Assembly (NCBI RefSeq): GCF_011074885.1
Contig: NC_054685.1
Coordinates: 310,001 to 374,000, forward strand
Length of the DNA stretch: 64,000 bases
Source: Brettanomyces bruxellensis
Lineage: Eukaryota > Ascomycota > Pichiomycetes > Pichiales > Pichiaceae
Direction of reading: 5' to 3'
The position numbers were made by a program, and so were the translations under genes. Shown one piece after another: positions 38,229-48,649 of the stretch (position 1 is its first letter; the number at the start of each line of letters is the position of its first letter). The notes under the pieces are model-generated. The model was not told the DNA's origin, did no database searches, and saw only the letters and a program-made list of their open reading frames with translations.

Positions 38229-39353
38229 TCAGCACGTGCTTGAAGGACTGCTGAGCTGATTCTTTTCACCCGCCTCATTTTCTTCACTTACACCAGTTCA
38301 GTTTTCATCAGAGTACACAAGTCTAATTCACATCGGGCACGTTTAGTCGATAGCACTTCTCCTGTTGGTACTTGCTTGCTACTCTTTTTCTAACAGAGAC
38401 ACTTCGTTGCCTGCCTATCATTTTTCACTTTTATAGCTAGTGTTCATTTTCTATCTTCACCATTATTTTTCTTTGTTTTGTCTTCATTTTTCTGTCTAAG
38501 AGCTTTTTACTTCTGTGGGTTACCAGGTGCCGGGTTAAACATATTTGCGCCATCTTTTCTTACAATTGACGTTACTATTTATAAGGGGTTATGATTACCG
38601 AGATTCACTTTCAGGACATTTTCCAATCAAAGTTTGTTTATTTCTACTTGCCAAAAGGATAAATTTAATTCGAGTTATATCGTTATATTTTACATTCACA
38701 AGTCTGTATATTCGATGTGCAACGGTTTAGTGACGGCTTTCAGCCATCTTCATTTATGTAGTATTACAACGGTTGGCTATTTTTCCTTTATTGCATACCG
38801 CATATATAATCTATATCTTAGTATTCTTAATCATTTTCCTTGGACTGCATTAATAAATATTTTTCCATACGCCTGCTGCACTTCCGCGGAGATCACCGAT
38901 AAGAAGAAGTTGGCGCGGATGTGCATTATTGGGTAAGAACATTCCAAATGTGAAAAAAAAATGCGGCACTAGTAGATAAGAAAAGAGGTTCAGTAGAGTC
39001 GGAAAACGCGAGAAGGAAGGAAGAAAGAAAGAAAGAAAAAAAAAAGATAAAGAACGCAACCAAATTTGTTTTTCTCGATGTCGTGTGCTTATTATATGGG
39101 AGAAAGCTATTGGCTGCACAAGCGCACATTTCAGATTTGGCAATACTATTTGATTTATCGGCTGGCCGATACGGTCTGGAGTTGTGGCAAAAATGTATAT
39201 TATATTATTGCTTAGATCTGCTCTTTTCCTACAATCGCCTGAGATGAAGATCTTAGTACTCAAATCCCAAGTGTGCTCTCTTCAGTGTATTTCCTTCAGT
39301 GCCGAAGTCTACATACAGTAGAGGTGCGTCAACTTAAAACTAGGACCAAAAAA
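38229..39353. promoter_or_regulatory. KNS1 3' region and xanthine dehydrogenase promoter with GATA sites
   Basis: 1.1 kb without a recognisable gene. GATAAG occurs at 38898-38903 and 38975-38980, GATAA at 39046, and its complement TTATC at about 39155. GATA factors (Gln3, Gat1, AreA-type) bind such clusters in nitrogen-regulated promoters, which would suit a purine-catabolic gene downstream. A GAAA-rich tract is at about 39013-39050. Confidence 0.4.
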
Positions 39354-42300
39354 ATGGCACCAATAGCGGTCGAACCCAGCCCATATGATGGCACAGCAAA
39401 CAATGATCTTAAAGATATTCAATTCACAGATACCATACGATTTTACCTCAACGATAAACTCCAGGTGGTGAAAAATCCAGATCCGGAGGAGCGACTCATT
39501 GACTATATCAGAAATGAGGCTGATCTCAGAGGCACAAAAGAAGCATGTTCGGAATCGGGATGTAATGCTTGCTCTGTTACCATTGCATCCATTTCATACA
39601 CAGACACGGATTATCCAGAGCGCCCACAGGTTCACTATCGGTCCGTAAATTCATGTGTTACTCCTTTGATTCTTGCAGACGGCAAGCAAGTGATCACAGT
39701 TGAAGGTGTTGGCTCGTCTAAAAACCCACATCCAGTTCAGGAGAGAATTGCTAAATTCCACGGTTCACAGTGTGGATTTTGCACACCTGGTTTTGTGATG
39801 TCTTTGTATGCGTTGCTAAGGGAGAAAAATGGCCACGTGTCGGTTGCAGAAATTGATGAAGCATTGGAATCAAATTTGTGCAGATGCACGGGCTACATGC
39901 CAATCTATGATGCGGCATATTCGTTTGCGTACGATTCTGATAATTACAACAGGGAGAAGATCAGACCTTTCCTCAAGAAGAAGGACACGAGTTCTGAGAC
40001 TGGAAATGACTTGTATGGCGGTTCAGTGTGTGCGTTAGGAACCAAATGCTGCAGATACAAGTCTGGAAAAGAGAAAGCTGACGAAGAATGTGATAAGTCT
40101 GCATCCAATTCGGACATGGAGATCGATATGAACAAAATATTCACACCAAACGGTCTGCCATTGAAGCCATACAATCCGGCAGCAGATTTGCCGTTCCCTC
40201 TTAAACTTTCCAGGATCAACCCTAAGCCAATTTGCTACGGAAATGAGCGAAAGATGTGGTTTCGCCCCGTGACTAAAGAACAATTTCTAGAGATATACAG
40301 AATCTATCCGGATGCCAAAATTGTCGCCGGAGCATCGGAGGTTCAGATCGAGGTGAAGTTCAAGGCTGCCAATTACAAGGTGAATATTTATGCTGGGGAC
40401 GTCAAGGAACTCAAAGGATGGTCATACGAGAAGGGGAAGGGTTTAACAATTGGAGGTGATATTCCATTGATCGAGTTAGAATCTATCTGCGGTGATTTGG
40501 CAAAACGGTTGGGTAGAACTGCAGCTGGACAGACATACAACGCAATTGAGGAGCAGTTGAAGGTCTTTGCTTCTAAAGCTGTTCGTAATGTGGCCACTCC
40601 GGCAGGTAATATCGTGACAGCATCGCCAATTGCGGATCTAAATCCAATATTTGTGGCTTGTGGTGCAATCATAACGGCGGAAAAACTGACTGAGGATGGT
40701 AAACTAGAAAAGACGCACATTGATATGCGTGACAACTTCTTTACTGGGTACAGGCGGCACAAATTACCTGCATCATCGGTGATTACCGAGATCTTCATCC
40801 CAGATACTGCAGATAACGAATACATCCACTGCTATAAGCAGTGCAAGCGGAAAGATGACGATATCTCCATTGTCACTGCCTGCTTGAGAATGCAGCTAGA
40901 TGACGAAGGAAATGTGCTCGATTCAACATTAGTCTACGGTGGTATGGCTCCTATAACCAAGAACTCACCAAAGGCCGAAAAAACTATCAAGGGGAAGAAT
41001 ATTTACAACTCATCATTTAGCGAGGAATGCTGTAAGTGCCTTAGTGAAGATGATTATAAGATGCCATACGGCGTTCCTGGCGGTGCTGCCTCGTATAGAA
41101 GATCCCTAACATTGTCCTTCTTCTACAAATTTTGGCAGTACGTTTTGGCCACAGCGCCAATTCCCAAGGCTAACGTTGCCACGATCCAGTATAGGGATGC
41201 TCTTCTGGATGTTGATTCGTTGAGTGAAGTGACAAGAGTCCAAAAGCATGGCTACAGAGAAATGAACACTCCAGGGCACAAGACTGGAATCATTGGCAAG
41301 CCTATCGTTCATGTGAATGCAATAAAACAGGCAACAGGCGAAGCTCAGTATACCAATGATATTCCACCATTGCACCGCGAACTATTTGGTGTGCAGGTGA
41401 TGTCTGAAAAGGCGCATGCTAAGATTCTCTCCGTGGACTGGAGTGAGGCCTTGGAAGTGGAATCAGTTGTTGGATACGTAGACATTAACGACTTGCCTAA
41501 CAAGGAGGCCAATCTTTGGGGCAATTTACCCTTTGGAAAGGAACCTTTCTTTGCAGATGGTGAGGTGTTCTTTGTTGGCCAGGCTATTGGTGTTATCCTT
41601 GCCTCAAGTAAAGAGAGGGCCTATGAGGCATCTAGAAAAGTTAGAGTTGTGTACGATGAGCTTCCCCGAATCATCTCCGTTGAGGACGGTGTGCAACAGA
41701 AGTCGTTCTTTCCAGACAGGAGAGAAGTCAAGCTTGGGGATTGGGAATCTGCATTCAAGAACAGTAAATATTATCTTGAGAACACTGCGAGATTATCGGC
41801 CCAAGAACATTTCTACTTCGAGGTTCAGAACTGCCTCGTTATACCACAGGAAGGTGGTGAGCTCAAGGTGTATTCTTCCACACAAAATCCTACCGAGACC
41901 CAGTTGTGTGCCGCACAGGTCACGGGTGTTCCTGCAAACAGAGTCATATGCCGTGTTAAAAGACTCGGAGGTGGATTTGGTGGTAAGGAGACCAGATCTA
42001 TCCAACTTTCGAGTTTGGCGGCAGTTGCAGCCAGAAAGTTTAATCGTCCAGTCAGGTTGGAACTCAACCGAAGCGAAGACATGAAAACTTCCGGTGAAAG
42101 ACATCCATTTTTGGTAAAGTACCGGGCCTCGTTGGACGAAGATTTAAAGTTCACTGGATTGGACATGGTTCTTTATGCGAATGCTGGTTGGTCGATGGAT
42201 TTGACTCGTGGTGTCATTGACAGATCCGTTCTCCATGCATCAAATGCTTATTACATTCCTAATGCTCGGGTTTGTGGCATACCAGTGAAGACCAACATTG

Positions 42301-43619
42301 CCTCTAACACGGCATATCGGACGTTTGGTGCCCAGGCTGGATTCTATGCGATTGAGTCTGTTGTGACGGAGTTCGCCGAGAAGCTTGGTGTGGATCCGGA
42401 GGAAATAAGAAGAAGGAATTACTTGAAGCCAAATTGTGGTGAGGTGTTCCCATACAAGCAGGTAGTTGGTGAAGACATCACGATTTCCAACGTGGTGGAT
42501 GAAAACTTGAAGGAGTGCAACTACAAGAAGATGAAGCAGAAAATCAATGAGTTCAACAAGCATTCAAAATGGATAAAGCGTGGTATAGCACAAATTCCCG
42601 CAGTGTTTGGTGTTTCGTTCGGTGTTCTTTTCTTGAATCAGGCTGGTGCTTTAGTCCACATTTATAACGATGGCTCCTGCTTGATTTCAACTGGTGGTGT
42701 TGAGATTGGCCAGGGTATTAGTACCGTGATGAGGATGATTGCAGCTGAAGAATTGGGCGTTCCGTTTGACAAGATATTCTTGAGCGAGACTTCTACCGAA
42801 TGTGTTCCTAACACATCATCTACTGCAGCTTCTTCCGGATCCGATTTGAACGGAATGGCGTTAAAGGATGCATGCATGAAGCTTAACAAGCGTTTAAAGC
42901 CGGTGAAGGATGCAATCACGAAGGAAAAAGGTGACAAATGGACGTGGGAGGAGTTGATCACAAAGGCCTACTTGGACAGAGTCTCATTGAGTGCAACTGG
43001 ATTCTACAAGACGCCAGAAATCGGCTTTGAGTGGGGAGATGAGAATCCTAAACCCGCCTTTTTCTATCACACTCAGGGATCTGCTGTATCTGTAGTCGAA
43101 GTAGATACGTTAACCGGTGATTGGAGTTGCTTGGAGTCACACATCAAGATGGACTGTGGACGGCCGTTAAATAAAGCAATCATATACGGTCAAATTGAAG
43201 GAGCTTTCGTCCAGGGAATGGGCTACTTTACCATGGAACAGTCATTATGGTTAAGCAGGACAGGAGGGCTGGCCACAACCGGTCCTGGTGCCTACAAAAT
43301 TCCAGGGTTCAGGGATACTCCACAACGATTTGTGCTATCAATGTACAAGGGAAGCGATTTCAGGCATTTGAGAACCATTCATTCATCTAAGGGAGTTGGT
43401 GAACCACCATTTTTCCTTGGTGCAAGTGTCCACTTTGCCCTCAGAGATGCAATTGGACATGCAAGAAGACAGAATGGCATTGAATCGGGAAGTCAGGGCT
43501 TGAGATTCCGGGTTCCTTTGACTACTGAGAGAATCAGAGTTGATTGTGGTGATAAGCTTGCCAAACAGTCGTTTGTGGCAGCCAAAGAGGGCGAGGAGGA
43601 ATTCTTTATCGAGGGATGA
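39354..43619 (+). CDS. Xanthine dehydrogenase (molybdenum hydroxylase)
   Basis: The protein is 1421 aa from the ATG at 39354, slightly longer than the usual 1330-1400. The order is complete. First is a plant-type 2Fe-2S domain with Cys65, 70, 73 and 101 (CSESGCNAC, VNSC). Next is a second 2Fe-2S domain with Cys140, 143, 176 and 178 (CGFCTPG, NLCRCTGY). The FAD domain (KIVAGASEVQIEVKFK, RKDDDISIVTACLRM) and the molybdopterin domain follow. The latter carries GGGFGGKETRS with Glu879, DRSVLHASNAYYIPN, AYRTFGAQAGF and the catalytic Glu1350 in KGVGEPPFFLGA. The enzyme oxidises hypoxanthine and xanthine to urate using Mo cofactor, two Fe-S clusters, FAD and NAD. S. cerevisiae has none, so this host must make molybdenum cofactor. 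The first cluster motif differs from the common CGEGGCGACTV, with all four Cys kept. No uricase or permease gene is adjacent. Confidence 0.93.
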   Translation: MAPIAVEPSPYDGTANNDLKDIQFTDTIRFYLNDKLQVVKNPDPEERLIDYIRNEADLRGTKEACSESGCNACSVTIASISYTDTDYPERPQVHYRSVNSCVTPLILADGKQVITVEGVGSSKNPHPVQERIAKFHGSQCGFCTPGFVMSLYALLREKNGHVSVAEIDEALESNLCRCTGYMPIYDAAYSFAYDSDNYNREKIRPFLKKKDTSSETGNDLYGGSVCALGTKCCRYKSGKEKADEECDKSASNSDMEIDMNKIFTPNGLPLKPYNPAADLPFPLKLSRINPKPICYGNERKMWFRPVTKEQFLEIYRIYPDAKIVAGASEVQIEVKFKAANYKVNIYAGDVKELKGWSYEKGKGLTIGGDIPLIELESICGDLAKRLGRTAAGQTYNAIEEQLKVFASKAVRNVATPAGNIVTASPIADLNPIFVACGAIITAEKLTEDGKLEKTHIDMRDNFFTGYRRHKLPASSVITEIFIPDTADNEYIHCYKQCKRKDDDISIVTACLRMQLDDEGNVLDSTLVYGGMAPITKNSPKAEKTIKGKNIYNSSFSEECCKCLSEDDYKMPYGVPGGAASYRRSLTLSFFYKFWQYVLATAPIPKANVATIQYRDALLDVDSLSEVTRVQKHGYREMNTPGHKTGIIGKPIVHVNAIKQATGEAQYTNDIPPLHRELFGVQVMSEKAHAKILSVDWSEALEVESVVGYVDINDLPNKEANLWGNLPFGKEPFFADGEVFFVGQAIGVILASSKERAYEASRKVRVVYDELPRIISVEDGVQQKSFFPDRREVKLGDWESAFKNSKYYLENTARLSAQEHFYFEVQNCLVIPQEGGELKVYSSTQNPTETQLCAAQVTGVPANRVICRVKRLGGGFGGKETRSIQLSSLAAVAARKFNRPVRLELNRSEDMKTSGERHPFLVKYRASLDEDLKFTGLDMVLYANAGWSMDLTRGVIDRSVLHASNAYYIPNARVCGIPVKTNIASNTAYRTFGAQAGFYAIESVVTEFAEKLGVDPEEIRRRNYLKPNCGEVFPYKQVVGEDITISNVVDENLKECNYKKMKQKINEFNKHSKWIKRGIAQIPAVFGVSFGVLFLNQAGALVHIYNDGSCLISTGGVEIGQGISTVMRMIAAEELGVPFDKIFLSETSTECVPNTSSTAASSGSDLNGMALKDACMKLNKRLKPVKDAITKEKGDKWTWEELITKAYLDRVSLSATGFYKTPEIGFEWGDENPKPAFFYHTQGSAVSVVEVDTLTGDWSCLESHIKMDCGRPLNKAIIYGQIEGAFVQGMGYFTMEQSLWLSRTGGLATTGPGAYKIPGFRDTPQRFVLSMYKGSDFRHLRTIHSSKGVGEPPFFLGASVHFALRDAIGHARRQNGIESGSQGLRFRVPLTTERIRVDCGDKLAKQSFVAAKEGEEEFFIEG

Positions 43620-43734
43620 TTTAATTATTTATATGTTCATGCACATACTGTATATTGAATTTAGATGCTCAGTAACAAAACAAACACAAGTTAACTGGAA
43701 AGTAAAATATCTCAAGAAAGTGGATATAAACACT

Positions 43735-45210
43735 ATCTGAAGCAGGCTCCATTGGTAAGTTTATCGGCCATTTCATTTACTTCTACACTTCGATATTCAG
43801 GAGTATGCATAATTTCCAAATTGTCGAAGCCTGTCTAATTCTTGACCTGATTGAGCTGATTGATTTTATTCAGGCAAGGTTCAATCAAATTTTTATTCTT
43901 CACCAGCTTTCCAGATGATTATTTCCAGCCATTTTGCTGCCACCGAATACTGCATTTATAGAGTGCAATGTGTACTTCAAGTTGGTTGCAATATTATACC
44001 TTTTGTCCGTATTACCACTGAAAATTTTGTTAAAGGTGGAATGATTTCTGCTCTCTGATTTGACTGTTTGTTGTCCTTCACTAGGGCAGAAGCATTAACA
44101 TATGACCAAAAAAAACACCATATGCAACCAATTAGCTTTAATCTTCATTGTACTTGGATGCAATCTGCAACAATGGTTTTTACCTAGAGAGCTACCCGAT
44201 TGTTCATTTGAAGAACGAACCACCAAAGATTCCATAAGAATTGACAACGGAAGATCTTCCATCCAAATGAATATCATCAGAACTGTTTATACGACTATTG
44301 TTCTGAGCACATGCTCAAGCTTCAGCAGGAGTATCAACGCTGTTGAATTAGGAATTTGGGTATCCATCTACCGACTGTTTACAGCTCAACAAGTCCGAAA
44401 AGACACCATTTGATCTGCCACTTACGATATCGTAATATTTTCCTTGTATTAATAACATCCATACGAAGCCAACAGGGTTGTGTTATGTTTGTATAGACAC
44501 TATATTTGTATATTTGAAACGAGTACTAGTGTACATAAAATTAAACTGAGAAAACGTACAGATACATGTATATTCATACTTACTGAAGTATTTACTTTGC
44601 GAAAAGACAGGGAAATTGCCGTTTAACGAGTGGTATCTCAAGGTTTGAAGGGCTAGGACCATTACTTTAATTCACCCACTCATATCCGTCCATATAACTT
44701 TATTGAACCAAACTTGCATCTCGCATGTCTAAATTAGTTACAAATACTAATGCTATGTAGTGAAAATGGTGTCTGTTAGTTGGTTCGTTTGTACCACGGA
44801 AAATATTTAACAATAATGTTAAATCGTAAATGGACACATCACTTTTCTGAAGACCATATGCAATCTTTTAGACGCAATTAAAGTAATTGATTTCAGCAAG
44901 AACATCCAGGATTGATCATTGCGTTGCTTACTATTTATTACCCAGAAATCAGATGCCTCGTTCTGGATTAGGTATGTTTAATAAGTTATTTCTTTTGGTA
45001 TAATGGTGTTTATTCTGAGATCCCATGACATGAGAAATGCTGTTGCTGTTAACACTTGTACTCAGAAATATGCTATGAGAGTTGTTAGGTAAACGAATAT
45101 ACTCTGCCCAGAAAGCCATAAGTAAATTGTCCCATTTTTTTGTGTTAACGACTCTTGTAAGTTCTAAAACTAATGCACATACATTAAAAGATTTCCCGAC
45201 TGTCTCCAAC
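43735..45210 (-). mobile_element. Decayed Ty1/copia-like retroelement remnant (pol: IN, RT, RNase H)
   Basis: On the minus strand, fragments in three frames and with several stops follow pol order. At about 45209-44949 an FWAEYI block resembles the copia integrase C-terminal FWAE. At about 44752-44698, VTNLDMRDASLVQ resembles the RT segment after the first aspartate region. At about 44425-44100 RNase H-like pieces appear: KQSVDGYP, RSSVVNSYGIFGGSFF, then KTIVAD, the last in another frame. At about 43770-43740, EMADKLTNGACF resembles the AD-LTK motif near the end of copia pol. The internal RT region is too short, so it is deleted or too diverged. I find no LTRs. It ends 115 bases from the xanthine dehydrogenase stop. 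No single intact frame exists, so it cannot be active. The call is by eye and uncertain. Confidence 0.5.
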
Positions 45211-45675
45211 CAAGCACTCTAAATAATTTCAAGCAGATAGTTCAACTTGCTCATGTCCCTCTTTCGGAGTTTTTGATCAGACTTGTCTCCATGTGAAGAT
45301 AAACACATTTTCCAAAGACACCGTCTCCTGAACAAATATCACAAGTTCTGCAACCGAAGATCACAGCACTTTGAGAAGTATCCGTGCTACAGAACAAATA
45401 TCGGTACAAATTGTGGAATGCTCTTTAAAATTCATATCCTTAAATTCATACAGCAAGGTTACATAAACTACGGTGTTAGCATCTCAGCAGTTGTCTATTA
45501 GGCTTAGGCCCTGGATGAAATCATGAAGAGCTGCATGCTAACCGGAACAAAGTTTAGTATGTCATTATTCGTGTCGAAGTAGCTTCAAAAGGTATAAGAA
45601 ATAAATGTGAACTGCATAAGTTAATTTAATGAAGTATCATCCCGGACTCCACAAGAGGCAATGTAATACCATTTA
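45211..45675. other. Gap between the retroelement remnant and RNH1
   Basis: About 465 bases with no recognisable gene. A 72-codon plus-strand frame (45283-45501) has no content that I can support. It may be further, more decayed element sequence. Confidence 0.3.
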
Positions 45676-46380
45676 TCATGGAATGTTCATACGACAGCCC
45701 ATATTGGCGAGTCTGTCGGCATTCTCGTTTCCAGGGTTTCCAGAATGACCTGGAATGTAGCATATTTCAATATCTCCAAAATCGTTGTCGTCATTAAGAT
45801 CATTGATTCTGTCAATCATTCTTAAAGATGGCTCTATAATATCTCTATTTGAGACTTTAGTGCCAGCACTAGTACACCAATCATTCTGTTGCCACTTACG
45901 GGCCCAATGCTTGAAGCAATTGATTGCATATCCTGAATCAGTGGCAATGTTATGCTTGTTCTCGAATGTGGAATGCAGAATTACCTTCAACGCCGCCATA
46001 ATCCCCATAAGCTCAGCACGTTGGTTTGTCTGATTTTTGCCATTCAAAGGAGCCGCAATACTTTCAAAGTTACAAAATGGTAAGTACACTCCATAGCCAC
46101 CGTATGCTCTACCTCTGTCTTGATTGTTTTTGCATGCACCATCTGTGAAAATCCAGTGAATGTTAAAATTTGGACCATCGTCATCATCATCATGCAGATA
46201 GTTAGTGTAATCTGGAATATCGTCACCTAGGCATCCTAGATACTCTAAAGCATCGTACCGATTATTAAACCCTCTGTATATGGCATCCCTGTATCCTGAA
46301 ACATTTTCTTGACAATCATCCCAGCTGTCATACAAGCCAGGATTATATCCATTAATTACAGCATAGTATTCTTTTGACAT
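45676..46380 (-). CDS. RNH1: Ribonuclease H1
   Basis: The protein is 234 aa. An N-terminal hybrid-binding domain (EYYAVINGYNPGLYDSW, residues 4-20, with YRGFNNRYDALEYL at 35-48) is followed by an acidic linker and a catalytic RNase H domain. Active-site acids are Asp80 (FTDGACKNN), Glu123 (QRAELMG), Asp148 (ATDSGYAIN) and Asp222 (NENADRLAN), with His212 in PGHSG. It degrades RNA in RNA:DNA hybrids in the nucleus. Only one hybrid-binding domain is present; S. cerevisiae Rnh1 (348 aa) has two. It is cellular, not part of the neighbouring retroelement: the frame is intact and the hybrid-binding domain is absent from copia pol. Confidence 0.95.
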   Translation of the reverse strand: MSKEYYAVINGYNPGLYDSWDDCQENVSGYRDAIYRGFNNRYDALEYLGCLGDDIPDYTNYLHDDDDDGPNFNIHWIFTDGACKNNQDRGRAYGGYGVYLPFCNFESIAAPLNGKNQTNQRAELMGIMAALKVILHSTFENKHNIATDSGYAINCFKHWARKWQQNDWCTSAGTKVSNRDIIEPSLRMIDRINDLNDDNDFGDIEICYIPGHSGNPGNENADRLANMGCRMNIP

Positions 46381-47125
46381 GTATCTAAGTATGTGAATGT
46401 TCTAAACGCTGATTGATCGTTTCAAATCAAAACATGACTTCGAAATCAGACCATAAAGTTGATCTGCGGACGTACGAGGAGGGAAATTAGAAAATGTAGA
46501 AATCAAAAAAATCAAATTCCAACAACTTTTCGACGTGAGAGGCAAAATTCAGAAGTGTGTATACATCGTTTCACACATAAGCCGATTCCTGCAGTGTCAC
46601 ATTTTTTTCCCGGCTTCTCGCTTCTCCCCATTTTTCACCTAACCCACCTAATCTGAAAATGTGGAAATGTGTCCTCCAGCTCCCTAGTCTGAGATCGGGG
46701 AAAAAAGCATTTACAGAAGATAGCGATAATGAAACGATGACATATTTCTTAAAATCGTAAAATTTCCGACGTACATTATTCATACTTGTCTTTCCGATAA
46801 AACAAAGCTACATTACGTCAACAGAACAAAGAGCAAGATGTACTTAGATTCAAACAATCCCCGGCAGAAACAACAAAAAGTGAAAAAAAATAAAGGATAA
46901 ACATCAGATAAACAGATGTGAAAAATAGGAGGTGTAAAAAAAAGCGAGTGGAGGGTGTGAGAGATTTAAGTAAGACCCCAAAAAATACTACATCAGATCC
47001 TCTTATTCATGATAACTTTTATGCTAAATTCCACAGTCTGTCTTCTACAATTGCTGTTAAACCACTCGAATTACCCATATTTAGACCCCAATACTACACA
47101 TACAGTTGGACACTTTGAAAACAAG
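46381..47125. promoter_or_regulatory. Divergent region RNH1 / aminotransferase
   Basis: 745 bases between the two starts. In-frame codons upstream of the aminotransferase reach an ATG at 47009, giving a possible 39-residue extension with a weak hydrophobic stretch. No other gene is visible. Confidence 0.35.
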
Positions 47126-48454
47126 ATGAGTCACGAAACAATCGCCCCGTTTAATTTCTTTAAAGGGCACCCTACAGTTAGCATACTCCCGACAAAGGAG
47201 ATTATGGAGGCTACAATAAGAATTATGAAGAGGTTCAATAAGACCATGGATACGTATGATGATTTTGTGAATAGACATCCGCTCGATTATGGAACAGATC
47301 CAGGAAATTTAGAGGTGCGTAAATTGATAGCAAAATGGAACGATAAAAACTTCAATGTGGTTAGGCCAAGCAACCCAGACTGCATTAATTTGACATCTGG
47401 GGCATCTGCTGGATTGATGAATCTCCTCTTGCAATTAACCAGCCCTCATCATGGCTTGACTAGAAGAGCTTTTTTTATTAGTCCTACGTATTTCTTGATT
47501 AATTCAGTCTTTATTGATGCTGGCTTTGGCGGAAAGTTGAGTGCAGTGGTGGAACAGGCAGACGGCCAAGTTGATGTTAAAAAATTTGGGGAGAGACTCA
47601 ACTATTATGACTCTCTTTTGCCGAAACCAAAAGCAATCATTTGCAAGGAAGATATACCTCAGATATATGACCCGAGCAGACCATTAAAGAAAATCTTCAG
47701 GTATGTTTTGTACGTTGTTCCCTCCTTTTCAAATCCCAAGGGAAGTTCACTGACCGATGAGACCAAATTGGCCCTTATAAAATTGGCCAGAAAGCACGAC
47801 ATGCTAATTGTCTGTGATGATGTTTACGATTTGCTTGATTACAGGGAAGGTGCAAACCTCAAGCACAGCAAGAGGATGGTGTATTTGGACAGAGAGACAC
47901 TTCCTGAAGGCGAGGAATACGGAAATGTAATTTCTAATGCCACGTTTTCAAAACTTTTGGGTCCTGGACTTCGTGCGGGATATCAAGAATCATCAACACC
48001 AAAGCTTGCATATCTCCTTTCGCAGGGAGGTGCCAATAAATCGGGAGGCACTCCTTCTCAGTTGAATACCGTTATCATTGGTGATTTGTTGAAAACGGGG
48101 GTTGTCGACAAAGTCATTGCGGGTTTGAATAAGGTGTACTCAGAGAGGGCAAAAGTACTGAAGCAAAGCATCAAAAAATATCTTCCTGATGGCACTAAAG
48201 CATCCGCTTTTGAAGGAGGCTATTTTGGCTGGGTGGAGTTGCCAGAAAGATACGATCTTAAGGAAATTGCTGCTGAGTGTCTCAAGCGAGGTGTTGTTTT
48301 GGCAACTGGCGATAATTTTGAAGTTACCGGTGATCCTCAGGGATGGGGAAAGCATTGTGTCCGTCTTTCACTTAGCTTTCTGTCCCCAGATAAGATTAAA
48401 GAAGGCATCAAAATTTGGGGCGATGTCTGTAAGAACAGCGTTAAAGATGCATAA
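47126..48454 (+). CDS. PLP-dependent class I aminotransferase, YER152C type
   Basis: From the ATG at 47126 the protein is 442 aa; S. cerevisiae YER152C is 443 aa, which favours this start over an upstream in-frame ATG at 47009 (481 aa). Blocks seen are APFNFFKGHPTVSILPTKEI at the N-terminus, LDYGTDPGNLEVRKLIAKW, NLTSGASAGLMNLLLQL, VVPSFSNPKGSSLTDETK, LIVCDDVYDLLDYRE (the PLP-pyridine Asp), and SNATFSKLLGPGLRAGY, which holds the probable Schiff-base Lys. YER152C has 2-aminoadipate aminotransferase activity. The upstream extension would add a possible targeting sequence, so a dual-localised longer form cannot be excluded. Confidence 0.88.
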   Translation: MSHETIAPFNFFKGHPTVSILPTKEIMEATIRIMKRFNKTMDTYDDFVNRHPLDYGTDPGNLEVRKLIAKWNDKNFNVVRPSNPDCINLTSGASAGLMNLLLQLTSPHHGLTRRAFFISPTYFLINSVFIDAGFGGKLSAVVEQADGQVDVKKFGERLNYYDSLLPKPKAIICKEDIPQIYDPSRPLKKIFRYVLYVVPSFSNPKGSSLTDETKLALIKLARKHDMLIVCDDVYDLLDYREGANLKHSKRMVYLDRETLPEGEEYGNVISNATFSKLLGPGLRAGYQESSTPKLAYLLSQGGANKSGGTPSQLNTVIIGDLLKTGVVDKVIAGLNKVYSERAKVLKQSIKKYLPDGTKASAFEGGYFGWVELPERYDLKEIAAECLKRGVVLATGDNFEVTGDPQGWGKHCVRLSLSFLSPDKIKEGIKIWGDVCKNSVKDA

Positions 48455-48649
48455 AAGAAGCTTGCCGTATATCAAGATGTTGCATATTTACTCTCCAGAT
48501 TAATGACACTTATAGAGTTAGAGTTCCAATTTGGACATTACCGGATTAATGGTATCTTTATTTAATCATCAATACTACATTTGTGGACAACTTTATGCGC
48601 TATTATTGATTGTACGGTATATACAGGGAGGAACCAGATTATATTTATG

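Noticed and set aside
35937..38342. A 12-base repeat (ACATCGGGCACG) on both sides of KNS1
   Set aside because: In 64 kb many 12-base repeats are expected by chance. There is no target-site or repeat structure around them.
41533..42084. Long alternative frames inside xanthine dehydrogenase and other genes
   Set aside because: They are shadows of the real frames: they overlap strong domain matches and have no recognisable content.
47009..47125. Longer start for the aminotransferase
   Set aside because: The ATG at 47126 gives 442 aa, matching YER152C. The upstream 39 residues are AT-derived. A dual-targeted form remains possible but is not supported.
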